Positions 28,540-45,566 are shown, counted from the stretch's first letter. The stretch is DNA of 64,000 bases from Aselliscus stoliczkanus (GCA_033961575.1 CM066735.1:32383501-32447500); one strand, 5' to 3'. The notes: generated from the letters alone by a model not told the origin. Numbers and translations are program-made.

Positions 28540-28790
28540 ATGACTATTACAATTAATTCTATAATTGCAATTAAATCTACTCCAGAATTTAGACAGATTT
28601 TAATAACAAAATGATATTTTACTCTGAATTTAACCTCTAAATGCATCAGAAATTTCTAAACAATTATATCAAAAAATCAATTCCTTCCAGTTTTGATGAT
28701 CATAAACTATTGAACATTGTCCATTAAGTCTATACAGCAAAGCTAAAAGGTATATAAAGAAAATAAACCTGAGGAAATAAACTTGAAAAT
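28540..28790. repeat. Local duplication, copy B
   Basis: This is the partner of 27256-27480 in the same orientation. Its homology ends near TATTACAATTAATTC on the left and fades near AAATAAACTTG on the right. Confidence 0.85.
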
Positions 28791-31700
28791 TCATTAATTT
28801 TGCTACAATCCCTGCAGCCTAAAATATTTGCACATAAACTTTTTATATACATGTTTTCTTTAATGCAATTCTGTGAAGTGATCATAATTCTCAGCTTAAT
28901 TAAGACATATATTTATAATTTTGAAAAAAATAGGACCAAGTACAGTTCTCCCTCGGTGCTTGCCACAGTTATCTATTCCATACCACACCAGTTTACTGTC
29001 ACTTCTGACTTTGGAGGAATAAGGGAAGAAATGAAAGAAACAATTTATATTAACTAAGGAGTAGGAGAAAGGAATGAAAGGTACTTAAAGAAGAAATAAG
29101 AGAAAAGAAAGAGAGTTGAGCACTCATTTCTCATTCTACTGTACCATAATTTATAAAAAGTATAAATTAAAATGTTATAACCACTAAGTTTTTAAGAGTC
29201 ATTATTTGTTATAATCATTATGGGTAAAAATGAATATTTGAATATTCACTTTATTTGACCAAAGACATTGAATAGTGGGGAAAAAAAAGAGATTATAGCA
29301 CAAAGAATTGCACTGGAAACAAACAAAAAAACAGTGCAGGAAACTATAGTGAACAAGGAGAATTTGACAGAGTTTAATTATCCTGAAATACAACATTCAA
29401 AGTAGATGATCACTGAAGATTAATCTCTATAATCCAATGGCTGAGATTGGAGTAGAGTAGACACAGTACACAGGACGTTGAAGCCCCTGAATGGATGGTT
29501 GGCAGAATGTCTAGATAAGTCTATCCTGTCCCATGTGTATGGCCAACCCCATAGGTGGAAATGCTATAGAAGTGGCAGATCCAATCTGCTGGTTTCTGCC
29601 TTTCATGAGGTGGTACTCAGTCAGCTCCTCTCATCTGTATGCGCACATCTACATATCAGCCCGTAATTGGTAAAAATCCAATAAGAGAAAACTGGCTTAA
29701 CTGCACCCAGAGTACTTAACTATGAAATTAAGCTTCTGAATTATAAAATCAATATTATCTCAAGGGGAAAATCATATCTGGAAACCACCACATGTCTGTC
29801 AAGTAATTACCTCTTTTGAATGTGAAGCAGGGTCATTCATCTAAAAATATAAAGAGCAGAGAAACCTACATTGTGGAAGAGAAAATTGTAAGAACGATGA
29901 GGGTGATGGCATGCTAAGGCATATCCTTTCAGTAAAAGTTAAACACAGGATCAGAACATACAGACCACACATGTTCAGTCCATTGATTGGCCCACTGAAA
30001 ACTAAGTGAATGAGATAACCAAGTGACTATTTCACTCCCTAATGAAATGCAGGATATCTGGAGTAAATCATAACATCTGTTTTACAGAACAGAGCAACAC
30101 TACACAAAGTGGCACTGAGCTGGTGGGCTGGGGGGCATACTGACACCTGGTCTGCAGCCAACTGGCTTCAGCTGTTTATCAAATTACTAATAGAATCAGA
30201 CTGACTCTATAAGAGTCAAATTAGGCAAAGGTTTTGTAGCTGACATACTCCCAAGCGATGCAAACCCTCATTCATTAAGGAATTAATGAATTTTCCTCTT
30301 GGAATTGGTAGCAGCTTGTTAGGTCAACTGCAAAGATTGGGTGGTCCTTTTTTCGCAGTCAGCCTAACCCAAACGCTGTGCCACACACAAGCAAGAGCAT
30401 GACTAACTCACATGCTGAGATCCCATAAATCTGGCCCTTAATATCATAGAGACATCTACACAGAGAGATCTCCATTATATAATGACTTTGCCTCAGTACA
30501 AAATATTTATAGACCATAGAAAGGTATTATAGGAGCCCATGGGAAATGGAAAATCTTTCAAAATATATTTTAGGGTTTCCAAAGAAAAAGTGAGATATAC
30601 AATTATGTATTACTTTATTCTGTGACACATGCTGAGCCATGAATTGCTATAACTAAGTGATGCAAACTGTGAACATTTCCAGCTCCCAGGGACTGATTCT
30701 ATAGAAATGCCCCCCAGAAGACACTTAGATACCCCCAAAATCCTTCAAACTCACCATGAGGACAGGACAGCCAGCAAAACTGCTGTGTGGAACATTGATT
30801 TCTGCTGAAACTCTTCCCTCTTGCTGAGGGCTTTTAAATATTTTTATCAAGCACAGACACTAAGACTTTACAGACATTTTGGCACTCAAACCCTTATAGC
30901 TTACTCTTTCCATGATTATATCTCTATGATTTGAAGCTCACCCATCTAGGTTTTAGAAATACTAAGCGAGTGAATAACGGTGAGCTCTAGTCAGAAATCC
31001 TAATGCATTTCCCACAAGACAAACTAAAAGATTAAGGAGTAGCAGTCAAAAGATATTAAATTAAGCTCTTATTTTAGGCTGTGGAAAGAATAACTGCGTG
31101 TTTCTGGAACACCCAACAAGCCTAATCTACATGGCTGGCCCCCAGCCAGGCTTGCATATGCAGCCCCTTCATATGAACATCTGCGGAGGTGCTTTTATTG
31201 AAAAGACAGGCACTGGATGAAGGATGAGACCATTCAGAATCACTACAGATATTCACAAAGGGCAGGATATTAAAATGATAGTGTTTAATGTGGAAAATAA
31301 ATGTAGCCAGGGTGAGCATTTCAACTAAGAGAATGAAAGAGGCTGCTGCAATTGAGTAGCTGTGAAGTAAGATTCAGAACTCCCTATTCCAACCACGTTT
31401 TGCATTTTCCTATCTTCAGTAATAACTGTCAATTGGTTTCCCACAAGATACTGGAAGAATTAGAGGCCACTGGAAAAACGGCACAGTGGAATATAAACCC
31501 CAGCCTTCTAATTCGAAAGGCCTTTTCTTTTCCATGAGTCCTCTATAACTGCGATCAGATACACTTTTTATGGATTTATGATAGAGAATTATATAACACT
31601 TGTGGGTGTTTTTGTTTTCTAAATATCCCATATATGAAGCTGTAAATTGCAACTATATAACTAACTTAAAAAACATATATGATGCATCAAATAAAAATTG

Positions 31701-33254
31701 CATAATACATTATCTTATTGCTGTGTGTTCTTTGACCTGGAAATTTGTTTCTGTTTGTTTGTTTTTGTTTCTTTTTAATGAAGAGTAATTCAAAATAATG
31801 AAAAGAAGTGCCCAGTGTTTTTTGTGACACATGGCATAGTCCACAAAGTCTACCATATGTAGTATCTGGCCCTTAAAAAAAAAAAGTTTTCTGACAAGCA
31901 ATCATTAACAATCACAAGCAATCATTTTTAATTGTTAGGATTAAATTTCAAATTCATAAGGCTTCATAAAAACTTGAGCCAGGCCAGGCTGAATTATTCA
32001 ATAAAATGGTATATAATTTTTATCATTAACCATTATAATTATGGTTACTATCTGGATATTATACCATCATTGATATTTAATAAAGCACTGTGCCTAACAT
32101 TTTATATACAAGTTCATTTAATACACACAAAATTATTGAGTAAGTATTAGCTCCAATTTCCAGATGAAGAAATCAAGGCTTTAAAAGGATAAGTATGTTC
32201 CCAAAATAGCATGGCTGGTAAGTAGAAGTGCCATGCACCCAAGTCTCCTTTTGAAAAAATACATGTGCCTAATCCCTCCATAATTCTCTGTTGAATATTT
32301 TTTTTAGTTAAGCATTATAAGTTTGTCTTACTAGTATGATTGTTTTCCATTTGAATTATTATATATGTGGACATACCCAACAATTATGGATCTTTTTCTT
32401 CTCTGATACAGTATGCTCTAATGAAAAATAAAATTAAATGTAGAGACAGAATGCCTCCTTTGAAGTTGTTTAGACTCCTATTAGCTTTATCAACTTTCCA
32501 AGTCACCTAAACTGGCCGGGACTGCTTCCTTATCTGTAAGTGTCATTTATGACACCAACTTGAGATAATATACAGGATACCGCTTTAAACACACTGCTAT
32601 ACACACATCAGTTCTTAGTGCTGTTTAGCCCAAGTACAGTTTTGTGGGCTACAAGATGTGCCCAGTCAAGCTACATTTTACTTTTTGGAGAACACTTTTA
32701 AGAAAAAGAAAACTTTAGAACATTCATTTTTTTTATTTTTTATTTTAGAATTACATATGAGAGATTGCCTACTTTAGAATTTTTTAAAGTACAGTGCCAA
32801 GCTTTCTGGATCACAGCTTTCTAGTTTATTGCACTTATAGGAAGATAGTATTCCATGGTTTTATAAAGACCAGAGCACCTATCAAGTATATGCAAGAATA
32901 CAAAAAAATAAAATCCTCAAAAACTCATAAACTCACTCATAAATTCAACTTTACTTAATTTAGCTTTATAATAGGAAATTCATGATCTAATGAGTATGTT
33001 TATGTAGTACAGACATAAGCAAGTCATTGTATTCAAATTTCTGTTTAATATTACTGCATAGTATTTACTGTGGCACTTTAATATCACCTTTAAATATTTC
33101 CTGTTTGTATATCAGTTGCTATACTACAACCTAATAGTATTTTGGCCACACATTCCGGATTTAACCCAGAGTAAACTTGTCAGGAGACTATAAGCAGTAA
33201 CTCATTTGTGTTACCTTTACTTTCCTGAATATGTGCCATCTCATACACTTAAAT

Positions 33255-33500
33255 GTATGTGTGTGATTAAAGATGGCTACACATACTTTGATACTCCTCT
33301 CATTGAGAGATAAGATACAATTCTCTTCCCCTCAAGCCTGACCAGCTTTCATGATTTGCTTTACCAACAGAATGTGCACAGGTAATGTTCAGGGGCTACG
33401 GAGGTGTTCCCCTGGGCCTCTTTGCTATGTCAAGTGTATGGTTCCTCTGAGACCACCATGCTGGAATGGTCATGTGTAGATGCTGTGGCTGTCCCAGACT
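33255..33500 (+). repeat. Ancient interspersed repeat (LTR-like), not assigned
   Basis: TTTACCAACAGAATGTGCAC, CTGGGCCTCTTTGCTATG and CTGAGACCACCATGCTGGAA occur in the order of an old mammalian repeat I recognise only by pattern. Confidence 0.4.
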
Positions 33501-34019
33501 AGAGATACAAGATGGAGTTCAGCTTTCATAGAGAGAGGAGAAAGGACCACTGAGAAAGGCCATCCCTAAGACCTAGAAACACAGAGCCTGTCAAAAGTGG
33601 AGGCTGGACTAAAACAATAGAGAACCCCTCATCCTCTCCACCAGAATAGCAAGTACCAAGTAACAAGCAACTGCAGCCTACCACTGAGGGAGGGGGAAAA
33701 AGTATGTAGAGGAACACAATTCATGCTAAAGAAGAACAGAGAAGCTAAAGATGGAGAGACACTGAGAAAATGCCTCTGAAATCTCAATCTGCTATTTAAG
33801 ACAAAAGAATCTGAAGCCAATGGTGCAATGAAGATCATCATAGGAACAAGAAAACCCAAACTCAGCTTAATTACTGACAATATTTACTCAGCAGCACACC
33901 CTCTTTCTCACACACATGCATCAATAACCTAAAAGAAGAAATGTGTCCACTTCCCGTATACAGTCTCTGCTATTATTCATAGAATATCAGGAGTTTAATT
34001 AAAAACTAATAATAATTAC

Positions 34020-34203
34020 AAGACACACAGAAAGCCAAGAAAAAGACAACACAGTGTTAAGAGAGAAAATAATCAACAAAATACACCAAAACATTATCCC
34101 TACATTTAAACTATCAAATGAAATTTAAAGTAACTATGCTAAAGAGTCTAGGGAAAATTCAGACAACCTGTGAGAATAGAAGGGAAATTTCAGCAGAGAG
34201 GTG
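34020..34203 (+). mobile_element. Old LINE (HAL1/L1 ORF1-like), part 1
   Basis: This A-rich LINE-type sequence (AACCTGTGAGAATAGAAGGG, AAATTTCAGCAGAGAG) appears continuous in kind with 34610-35280, across the LTR insertion. Confidence 0.4.
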
Positions 34204-34600
34204 GTGTTACGGACTGAATTGTGCTCCCTCAAATTCATACATTGAAGCCCAAACCCCCAATGTGACTGCATTTAGAAATAGGTCTTTTAAGGGGGGTTCA
34301 TTAAAGTTATATCAAGTCATAAGGGTGAATCCCTAATCCCATAGGCCTAGTGTTCTTATAAGATGATAAGGAGAAACAAGAACTCTCTCTCTCCATACAC
34401 ACAGAGGAAAGGCAATGTGAAGACAGAGCAATGAAGTGCCATCTACAAGCCTGGAGACGAGGCCTCACCAGACATTAACCCTGCCAGCATCTTGATCTTG
34501 GACTTCTAGCCTCCAGAATTGTGAGAAAATAAATTTTTGTTCTTTTAGCCACTCCATTTATGGTATTTTGTCATGTCAATCAGAGCAGACTAAAATACAT
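34204..34600 (+). mobile_element. MLT1A-like solo LTR (ERVL-MaLR)
   Basis: The sequence runs TGTTACGGACTGAATTGTGC, ATTGAAGCCCAAACCCCCAA, AAGGCAATGTGAAGACAGAG, CTTGGACTTCTAGCCTCCAG, AATTGTGAGAAAATAAATTT and GGTATTTTGTCATG. That is the order of MLT1A-type LTRs from 5' to poly(A) signal. No internal MaLR sequence is present, so it is a solo LTR. Confidence 0.88.
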
Positions 34601-34609
34601 GTGAACTAT

Positions 34610-35281
34610 AATAATGAGTCAAATGAAATGTTAGGAATAGACATTTATGAGAGATAAAGAATGCCTTTGACCAACTCATTAGTAGATTCAAGACAGCCAA
34701 AGAAATAATCACTGAACTTCAACATAGGTCAGTAGAAATTACTCAAGCTTAAAGAGTTGCAAAGAAAAAAAAAAATAACAGAGCACTCAAGAGTTATGGG
34801 ATAATATGAAAAAAACCAGCATGTGTGTAATTTGAATCCCAGAAGGAGAACAGAAACAGAAGTGCAGGAGAATTTTGTGAAGAAATACGGTTGAGAATTT
34901 TCAAAAACTTATGATGGATGCCACAATACAGATGCAAGAAAGTCACATAATCCTGAGAAAGATAATTTACTAAAACACACACACACACCTAGATGCATTA
35001 TATTCAAACTGCTTATAAAAATAAAATGTCGAAGGCAGCAATTAGAAAAAAAAAATCATTATTTCACAGGAACAAAATTAAGATTTACAACAGACTTATT
35101 AGGAACCATGAAAACCACATGGAATCAAGTGTTTAAAGGGCAGACAGGAAAATAAAACTGTCATCTTAGAATTCTATACCCAATGCACATATCTTTCGTG
35201 ACACTACACAGACATACTGTACACAAAATCTAAAAGAAAAATCCTTCGGAGAGAAGGACTTTGGTACCAGACAAAATTTGG

Positions 35282-35285
<4 letters not shown>
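34610..35285 (+). mobile_element. Old LINE (HAL1/L1 ORF1-like), part 2
   Basis: GTGTGTAATTTGAATCCCAG then AAGGAGAACAG, AAGGCAGCAATTAGAAAAAA and TCTTAGAATTCTATACCCAA keep the order of the RNA-binding ORF1-type region of L1/HAL1 elements. The frame is broken. Confidence 0.7.

Positions 35286-35324
<39 letters not shown>
35286..35324. repeat. (CA)n microsatellite
   Basis: About 19 perfect CA units. A shorter CA run lies at 34974-34989. Confidence 0.97.
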
Positions 35325-35326
<2 letters not shown>

Positions 35327-35888
35327 TCTCCAGGAAAATCCATTTTCCCAACTCCCTTAGCCAGCTGCCCCACTAAAAAGAATTCAGCCTCTATATCTCA
35401 GCCCATACGCTTCAGAGAGTGACCTTCTCAATCAGGACCTTGGACAGGACTGGAAAACAACCAAGTTCCTATAGTGCCATAATCTTAGTATCTAGCATCT
35501 TTCCAAAGAGTGGCTGAAGTGAATTGATATCCTATTTGGAAAGTCATTTACTACCATTTTACAAATATGATGAGTGGAAGTAACTCCATAATATTATATG
35601 AACATCTCGGTGACTGCCTCTAAATATATTATAATGCTGCATAGAAATAAAGCCTCTTTATTGTACAAAAAAAAAATCATTACAAGAAAGGGTTCAAACA
35701 AAATTTTGAAATTAATTTTATGGCTGGACTGGTCCAGTAAATTACCATGGACTGGTGGTCTCATCCAGGCAATATCTTGTCCATTATGGTAACTGCTTGG
35801 CTATTCTGAGCCTTCCTAACTGGCATTTCCTCCTGCCTTAACAACAAACAGCATATTGCAGGAAATTTTTAAAATATCTATATTATTA

Positions 35889-36051
35889 TGATTTTATATT
35901 TATTTTATTTTATTTTATTTTATTTATTTTTTTGTTTTGTTTTTGAGGGCAGTGTCACTGGCCCTCATATGTGGGACCGAACCAGGGCCGCTGGCTTCCC
36001 AAGCCTGCACTTAACTACCACGCCACTCGGCCGGCCCTGATTTTATATTTT
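35889..36051 (-). mobile_element. Short-form tRNA-derived SINE (copy 5) with expanded TTTTA tail
   Basis: GAGGGCAGTGTCACTGGCCC at 35945 and the reversed head ending CGGCCGGCCC at 36037. The antisense tail (35900-35944) has grown into TTTTA repeats. GATTTTATATTT flanks both sides as a target-site duplication. Confidence 0.93.
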
Positions 36052-36834
36052 TTAAATTATACTCCTCAAGTATCCTGTAGCCTAAATTGAAATTTAATAT
36101 ATACTCTCAAATGACCAGATGCAAGACAAAGAATACAGGAGGGAGGACAAGCATTACATTCATACTTGAATTTGGAAGAAGTCTAAGGAGATTAATATCC
36201 ATCAAAAGAGGGCAAATATATTATGCAGAAATAATATTCCACAAACCACAAAACAAAACTACAATACCTTGGTTTGCGAGCATAAGTCATTCCTGAAACT
36301 ACTCATATTGCAAGACATCGCTTGTTTACCATGTTAAAACGTATTAGAAATGTTTGTTTGTCTTGCAGAACACTCCCAAACTACATCACTCACAATCCAA
36401 GGTTTTACTGTAGTTTTATTATAAAAAATACATATGCTCTGTATATGAGGCATATAGAATGACATAGTCAGTAGAATTGACTATGCTGTGGTTAAGTGAG
36501 TACTTATTTTGTCACCATCTTACTGAGTTTCTGATTTTTTTGTTCATTTATTTTCTCCATTTGGAGATATCATTTCCAATAACACATTAGGAAGTAGAGC
36601 CTGCTGCTTTGCAGTAACTTTGGTAATGGCTTTTAAAGCATCCAGGATAAGAACACTAGATGAGAACTACATGGCTACTGTCACTATACCTTGATCTAGG
36701 AAATCAGGGATTTGTTTAGTGTTAGTGGGAAAACACACGATAGAAAAGTTTTTCCATCTGACTACTAATTCAATTCAATTAAACAAGCATTCACCTCACT
36801 TCCATGTGCTAGCCATGGAAGACATGGACAGTCA

Positions 36835-39719
<2,885 letters not shown>

Positions 39720-40420
39720 TTAAAAAACAAAGAATATCAAAAGAGAGTCATTTAGTTGTGGTTAACACTTTTGAAGGGTAAAGTGCCTCACAGCATTCCT
39801 TGTTCTCAGCATAAAACAAAACAATACAAAACACTGATAGTGTCTTAATCCTACCCAGTCCTCATTTAGTCTGGTGCCTTGTGCCATATATTGAGTTTCC
39901 AAGACCATTTGTGCTAGGATGAGAACTGGTAGTCCTGTTTCACTCCTGGAGCAGGTTCGAGTAGAAGAGAAGAACAAATCTTTTTCCAACTAATCTTAAA
40001 CATTTATTGACAATTAAGAGAAATAAATAAATTTAAAGTTGTGAATAGTTTGAATAAATGCAAAAAAATTACATTAATGTAGAGGGAAATCCTTCAATAT
40101 ATTAACTATGGTATTTAGACAGAGACTATATAAGGTTCCAAGATTTGTGTGTAATCACTTTTCAAAATTCAGTCAGTATAACGATTACAGTTGACTTTTT
40201 TCATTAATATTGCAATTATGCTAAGCATTAATGAATCTGGACATTTCATAACATTCCAAGACAGAAAAAAGGCATCATTAGACTATTCTAAAGAAGAAAG
40301 TTAATGTTATATATTCTAAACACATTTACTCCAGCAGGCAAATTTATTAATAAGTAATTCCCTAAAAGGGCTTTTACTGCACTAGGAGCAAAGGTTAGAA
40401 TAGGATATATGAGCTTAAGA

Positions 40421-40902
40421 AATAGCCAACAGGGCCGGCTGAGTGGCTCATTGGTTAAGAGCTGGCTTGGGATGCCATCGGCCCCAGTTCGGATCCCACA
40501 TAGGGCCAGTAACACTGCGCCCTCTACAGCTAAGATGGTGAACAACAGCTCGACCTGGAGCTGGGCTGCTGTGAGTTGCCAGTGATGGCGTAGGCTGAAG
40601 TCCCTGCTGCAGTGGGCTGCCATGAGCTACTGTGAGTGGCCATTAGCCAGCGTGAGCGGCTGGCAACCGCCTGAGCCTCTTTGAGCAGCCGTCCAATGGC
40701 TGGAGAGCAACTGCCTTACCCGAGAAGAGCGCAATGATAATACCAACATGGGCCAGTGAAGCTCCATCCTCCACAACTAGACCGAATAAGAAAAGCACAG
40801 AAACTTGTCTGTTCCCCTTCCCACATTCCCCAATGCTGTTCCCTTCCCCTAAATCCCCAATAAAATAAAATAAAATAAAAAAAGAGACATAACTAGCCAA
40901 CA
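40421..40902 (+). mobile_element. Long-form tRNA-derived SINE (copy 6)
   Basis: The head at 40432 (GGGCCGGCTGAGTGGCTCAT) has the B box AGTTCGGATCC. The long GC-rich body includes AACATGGGCCAGTGAAGCTC and ends in CCCAATAAAATAAAATAAAA. The flanks AATAGCCAACA and AACTAGCCAACA are the target-site duplication. Confidence 0.93.
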
Positions 40903-42544
40903 AATTCATTACAGGAACAAGAGCTAAACTAGATTAGCAGGCAATCCAGAAAGAAGTATCAGCCACCATATTATGTCACTTAGCTCTCATTCCATGTCTG
41001 GCTTGTCTAATAACATCAAAACTGGCAGATTGCTCATGACACACATGTGACAACGGTATCACTCACGACTTTCATCACTGCTACAACGTAGAGAACAAAA
41101 GGACACAAGACAGTCATATCAGAGGTTGGACCGAAATTATAATTTATACTGTCAACTGATTTTTCCATTGGGAATTTGTGAGCTCATGGAGGCACACAAA
41201 TAGCAGATGCTATCTTTGCTTTTTTATCAATCAATAGTCACTCTATTGAAAGGTTTAAGAAAGAAAGACATTTTTATCAAAGAATCTGATAGTAATTTTT
41301 AAGAATACATCTATTTTTCCCCTTTTGCAGATTGGTTACATGACAGTACACACATGCTCCTGGGATATAGTCATGCATTGGCAACATCAGAATACATACA
41401 GGCAGACCCGAAGTTCTAAAGAATATATGAGAATCAATATATCTGTGATTTATGTGTTCCCTACCTATCCATAACTGTTCCATTACATTTTCAATACTTA
41501 TTGTGGAGACTTAAAAAGGCACAAAATATATAGAATAAAGAAAATTCTATTGCATCTAACACCAAAATATATAAGACATTAAAAGCCAATATTAGCCCTG
41601 TAAAATTAATTTTAGATAAATTTATATTAATTTGAAAGCTCTATTTCCTTATTTGTATCGACAGTGAAAATTATAGTTTATGATTTATTAATGACCTATG
41701 CAGGATGGATGGATGGTAAACCATACTATCTAACACCATGGTGGCAGCTGCCTACATTTTCTAATTCAAACAAGCAGTAAATGATTTAAATTTATTATTT
41801 TACTGCACCTTTGTAGAGATTCTTTACTTAAGATGCTTCAGAAAAAATATTCCTTCATGGGTGGATGTAGAAATATACTTTATCTTTGTAATAAAATAAA
41901 TGGAAAGAGTCAACTCAAACTTTTCTGGTGTCAGTATTACTCTGAAATAGACATGTATTTTTTTTCTATGAAAATGTTTGTATAATGATTGTCTGCTGTA
42001 CTTAAAACCTGAAAGAGTGAACTTTAGTTAGACTATAGGTCAACCAGATTTTTGAGAGTCGGCTGAAAATTTAACAACTGTATGCAAAGTAGTTTAGAGA
42101 ACATTTTGTTCACATTTGCTAATTGACTAGTCAACAAATAGACTGCTCAGTGTTCAATCCTATGGTAGCAGAGATCCCTGAATCATCCTGTTATCTGGAC
42201 CTGTTTGCATTGCCAAACATGAAAGGCATAAAAATGTTGAAATACAAACATAGACACACGTTATTATTGCTGAATTTTTGAATCTTTAGTCATTCCATAA
42301 TGAAAACAATTCCAAAACTTAAATATTTCTAACATTTAAATTTCATTTTAGTGGAAATCTCGTTACTATGTTATATTTCTAAGGGGGATTATTTTCTTTA
42401 TATTTGATAGATCACAATCTGACCTGTTGATGTTAACTAAAGAGAAATAAAGTTGAAAGTGAAACTAATATTTGAATAGTTGTTTTTTGGTAGCCAATGA
42501 CTCATATTTCTGCTGTGATGGAAAAATAATTTTAAACTAATATT

Positions 42545-42606
42545 TAGAGGAGGGAGGAGCAGGAAGAGGAGAGGGAAAAGGAGGAGATAGAAGAAGAAAA
42601 AGAAGA
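42545..42606. repeat. Purine-rich GGA/GAA low-complexity tract
   Basis: Almost uninterrupted G/A over about 60 bp with AGGAGG- and GAAGAA-type units. Confidence 0.85.
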
Positions 42607-44666
42607 TTTTATATATTTGTTATTGTCTAAGGATCTATCAGTTTTCAGTTTCCCAGTTGACTGGTGTTTCCTACCTTCAATCCACATCTAATGCTGACTA
42701 ATATAAACAATGTGACATAAAAATTAAGAGTTATGAAATACACTGCTAGAATATATGTATAGGTTAATCTAAAGTTTAGCTAAAATTCATGCCCAGCAAA
42801 GTAGCAGATAAAACTGGGCTGCCCTGAGTCAAATAGTCATATGAAAAGAGAAAAATTTCAGCAAATATTAGAATACTTAAAATTATCCAGATGTTTTACA
42901 CCTTGCAGACAAATAAAGCTATTTATTTACTTTAATACTTTAAGTTGTCTAAGGAGTAGTCAACACAGGGTGGTTATTTTAAATAACAAGTGATTAAAAA
43001 GAAGTAAATAAAGTATTCCAATTAAGGAGAATGCAATTTCAGATAATCTATATTGATAGGAAATAGCATCATAAAAGACAAATTCCACAAATATAATCTA
43101 GACCTCTTATGTATGAAAGCTCAACAAGCCAGTAAATGAAAGCTATTAGCAAACATGGATTATATTTTCACTTTCTCTTTCTTCTATTAGGATACAAACT
43201 AAAACTATTTTGAACAATGAAAATCCAAAAGAGAGGAGCGGGGAAGATGCAGAGTTTTAAATATTTCTCAGAATGTCTGACTAAAAAATTTAATAATTGC
43301 TAATACTATCAATGATTCATTTGAAATTTTCTAGCATTTTCATACTGTTGGCACAAATATTTTTGTATAGTGTTTATTAGTGAGAGAAATAAATGTTTTG
43401 TTGAGTAGAAATAAAAACATTTCTTTTCTGCAGAAGGAAATTAGCCTCCTTCATTGGATTGGATATATCTGCCTTCCATTCCTTCATGTTAGATAACGGA
43501 AAGGTCCATTATTAGGGGCAAAAGGAGGTAGTATTTTCCCATCAGAGACTGCACAATGTCTCTGAGACTACCAGAGGCCACCAGTCTATGAATAATACAT
43601 ATTGGACGGAACTCAAGTGGCCACCTGTATCGAGTTATTGCAAGATTTAAAAATAAAAATGTTCTCTTTGCAGAAAGCTTCCCTGTCTGTAGGAAAAGGA
43701 AGGATCCATGCACCAGAACAGAAGCATATATGAGCAGATATACTCCCAGTAAATGCTCAAATATAAAACAGACCCCTGCACTCTCACACATAGACAAATG
43801 CACACACAAACTTTTATGCATGTGCACACACATACATGGCACACACAGGTTTCAAGACAAAACTATCAAATAAATAATCACCTTCAAAAAGAACTAATAA
43901 ACTCTACTGAGAGCTACAATACACAATTTATTCTTTCCAAAACATGCAAATATTTAAGTATCGCTAATAATAAAACTTGGAACAGGATTCAAAATCATAG
44001 GAAAATTGTAATTGTGTTCTTATTTGAAAATTAGTCACAGTAATACTTAAAGGTTTCTTAGAATAATACCAAGCTTCTTTTAGAGATATCTATGACCATT
44101 CCATGAGAGAAACTGTGTACAAGAGAAACAATGTAAAGAAATATCTGTATACGATGAAAGTGGATAAGGAGCATTTCAGTTGAAATCACTTAAATTTAGA
44201 GATAGAAAAATTACCCAAATCATTTTATCTGACTCTTATATTTATTATAGACAAAAATAAAATGGGAATCAGGAAATCTGGGTTTCATTCCATTTCTGCC
44301 ACTAAGCAAGTCACTAGGTCCCATCAGTAATAGATTACATTGCCATTAGAGTTATCTGTGAAGAAGGCTGCATTTAACTGAGGTTTATCCTTCAAATTCT
44401 GTTTTCTTGCTATTGCAGAAGTCAGAATTGAGTCTGAACTAATACAGGGTTGTCTAAGGAAGGTAGAATGTCTATGCTCAACTCTCATTGCCCGAAGTCA
44501 TTGTTATAGAATTCCTAAATAATGAATGCTACAATTAAAAATTTTAAAACGCATCCATTTCCCAAAGGTGGTTGCTTTTACATAAAGAAAATATTACAAA
44601 TATTTCCTTTAAGTTTAACCCATATAAAAAAATAACTTTGTTCTGAGTAGAATACAGTTAACTTTT

Positions 44667-44746
44667 CAAATTTGTATACTTGGTTTACTTGGTTAAATTT
44701 GTATACTTCGTTAAATTTTTAAAAAAATTTGTATACTTGGTTAAAT
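44667..44746. repeat. Imperfect tandem repeat, about three units
   Basis: AAATTTGTATACTT(G/C)G followed by TTAAAT recurs three times, with one unit carrying an extra TTTACTTGG insertion. Confidence 0.8.
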
Positions 44747-45436
44747 GCAACAGCATATAAAATTAAGTTTTGTTTTACTATCATATAAAGTAAGTCATTA
44801 TTGTTAATCTAAAAAAAAACCTTATTCAGTCCAAGAAAATGACAGTAATATATTCTTGTGCCAGATATCTTCTATAAAATGCTTATGTCACCATATTCTG
44901 AATTAGCTAAAAATTGAATAGACATATAATTCTAAGCCATGTCCAAATAACTTTAATAGTCCTAATATCCTTATTTGCTTTGATATTACTTCATTATAGT
45001 GCTTTTAAAATATATCTTAGAATCAGTATAGTATATGACACTTTGATTTTTGTAGAGGAGCTTATAGATTTTCTGCTGTATAATATAATAACTTCTAAAC
45101 TTTCAAGCTATAGCATTTTTCATGACTAATTTAAGATATTAAATCAGAATTCATATGTGATGATGGTTTCTTACTCTTATGAACATGGAAGTGACAGAAA
45201 TCAATATTAATTTTTGTTAATAAGTTATTAGAGTCATTCTGCCAATTTCATTTCTTAGGTCTATGAAGTGCCTATTTACAATTAAAGACTATGTGCAAAA
45301 ATAACTAAAATCTCTATATGATTCTTTATGAAATAATCTCTAAATATTTTATTTCACTGTATACTGTACATTAAAAAAATCTAAATATATTTCCTTGTCT
45401 TCTTTTACCTTGATGCATAACTTAGTGGCAAAAATG

Positions 45437-45566
45437 CTAGAATTTACTTTTTCTTTTTTTTTTTTTTTTTTTTGAGGGCAGTGTCACTGGCCCTCATATG
45501 TGGGACCGAACCGGGGCCACTGGCATCCCAAGCCGCGCCACTCGGCTGGCCCTAGAATTTACTTTT
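45437..45566 (-). mobile_element. Short-form tRNA-derived SINE (copy 7), internal deletion
   Basis: The T-run starts near 45455 and is followed by GAGGGCAGTGTCACTGGCCC. About 15 nt of the head are missing between CCAAGC and CGCGCCACTCGG. CTAGAATTTACTTTT on both flanks is a perfect 15-bp target-site duplication. Confidence 0.93.

Noticed and set aside
35286..35324. Repeated short units that could be taken for a CRISPR array
   Set aside because: They are simple CA dinucleotides in a mammalian intron, with no spacers.
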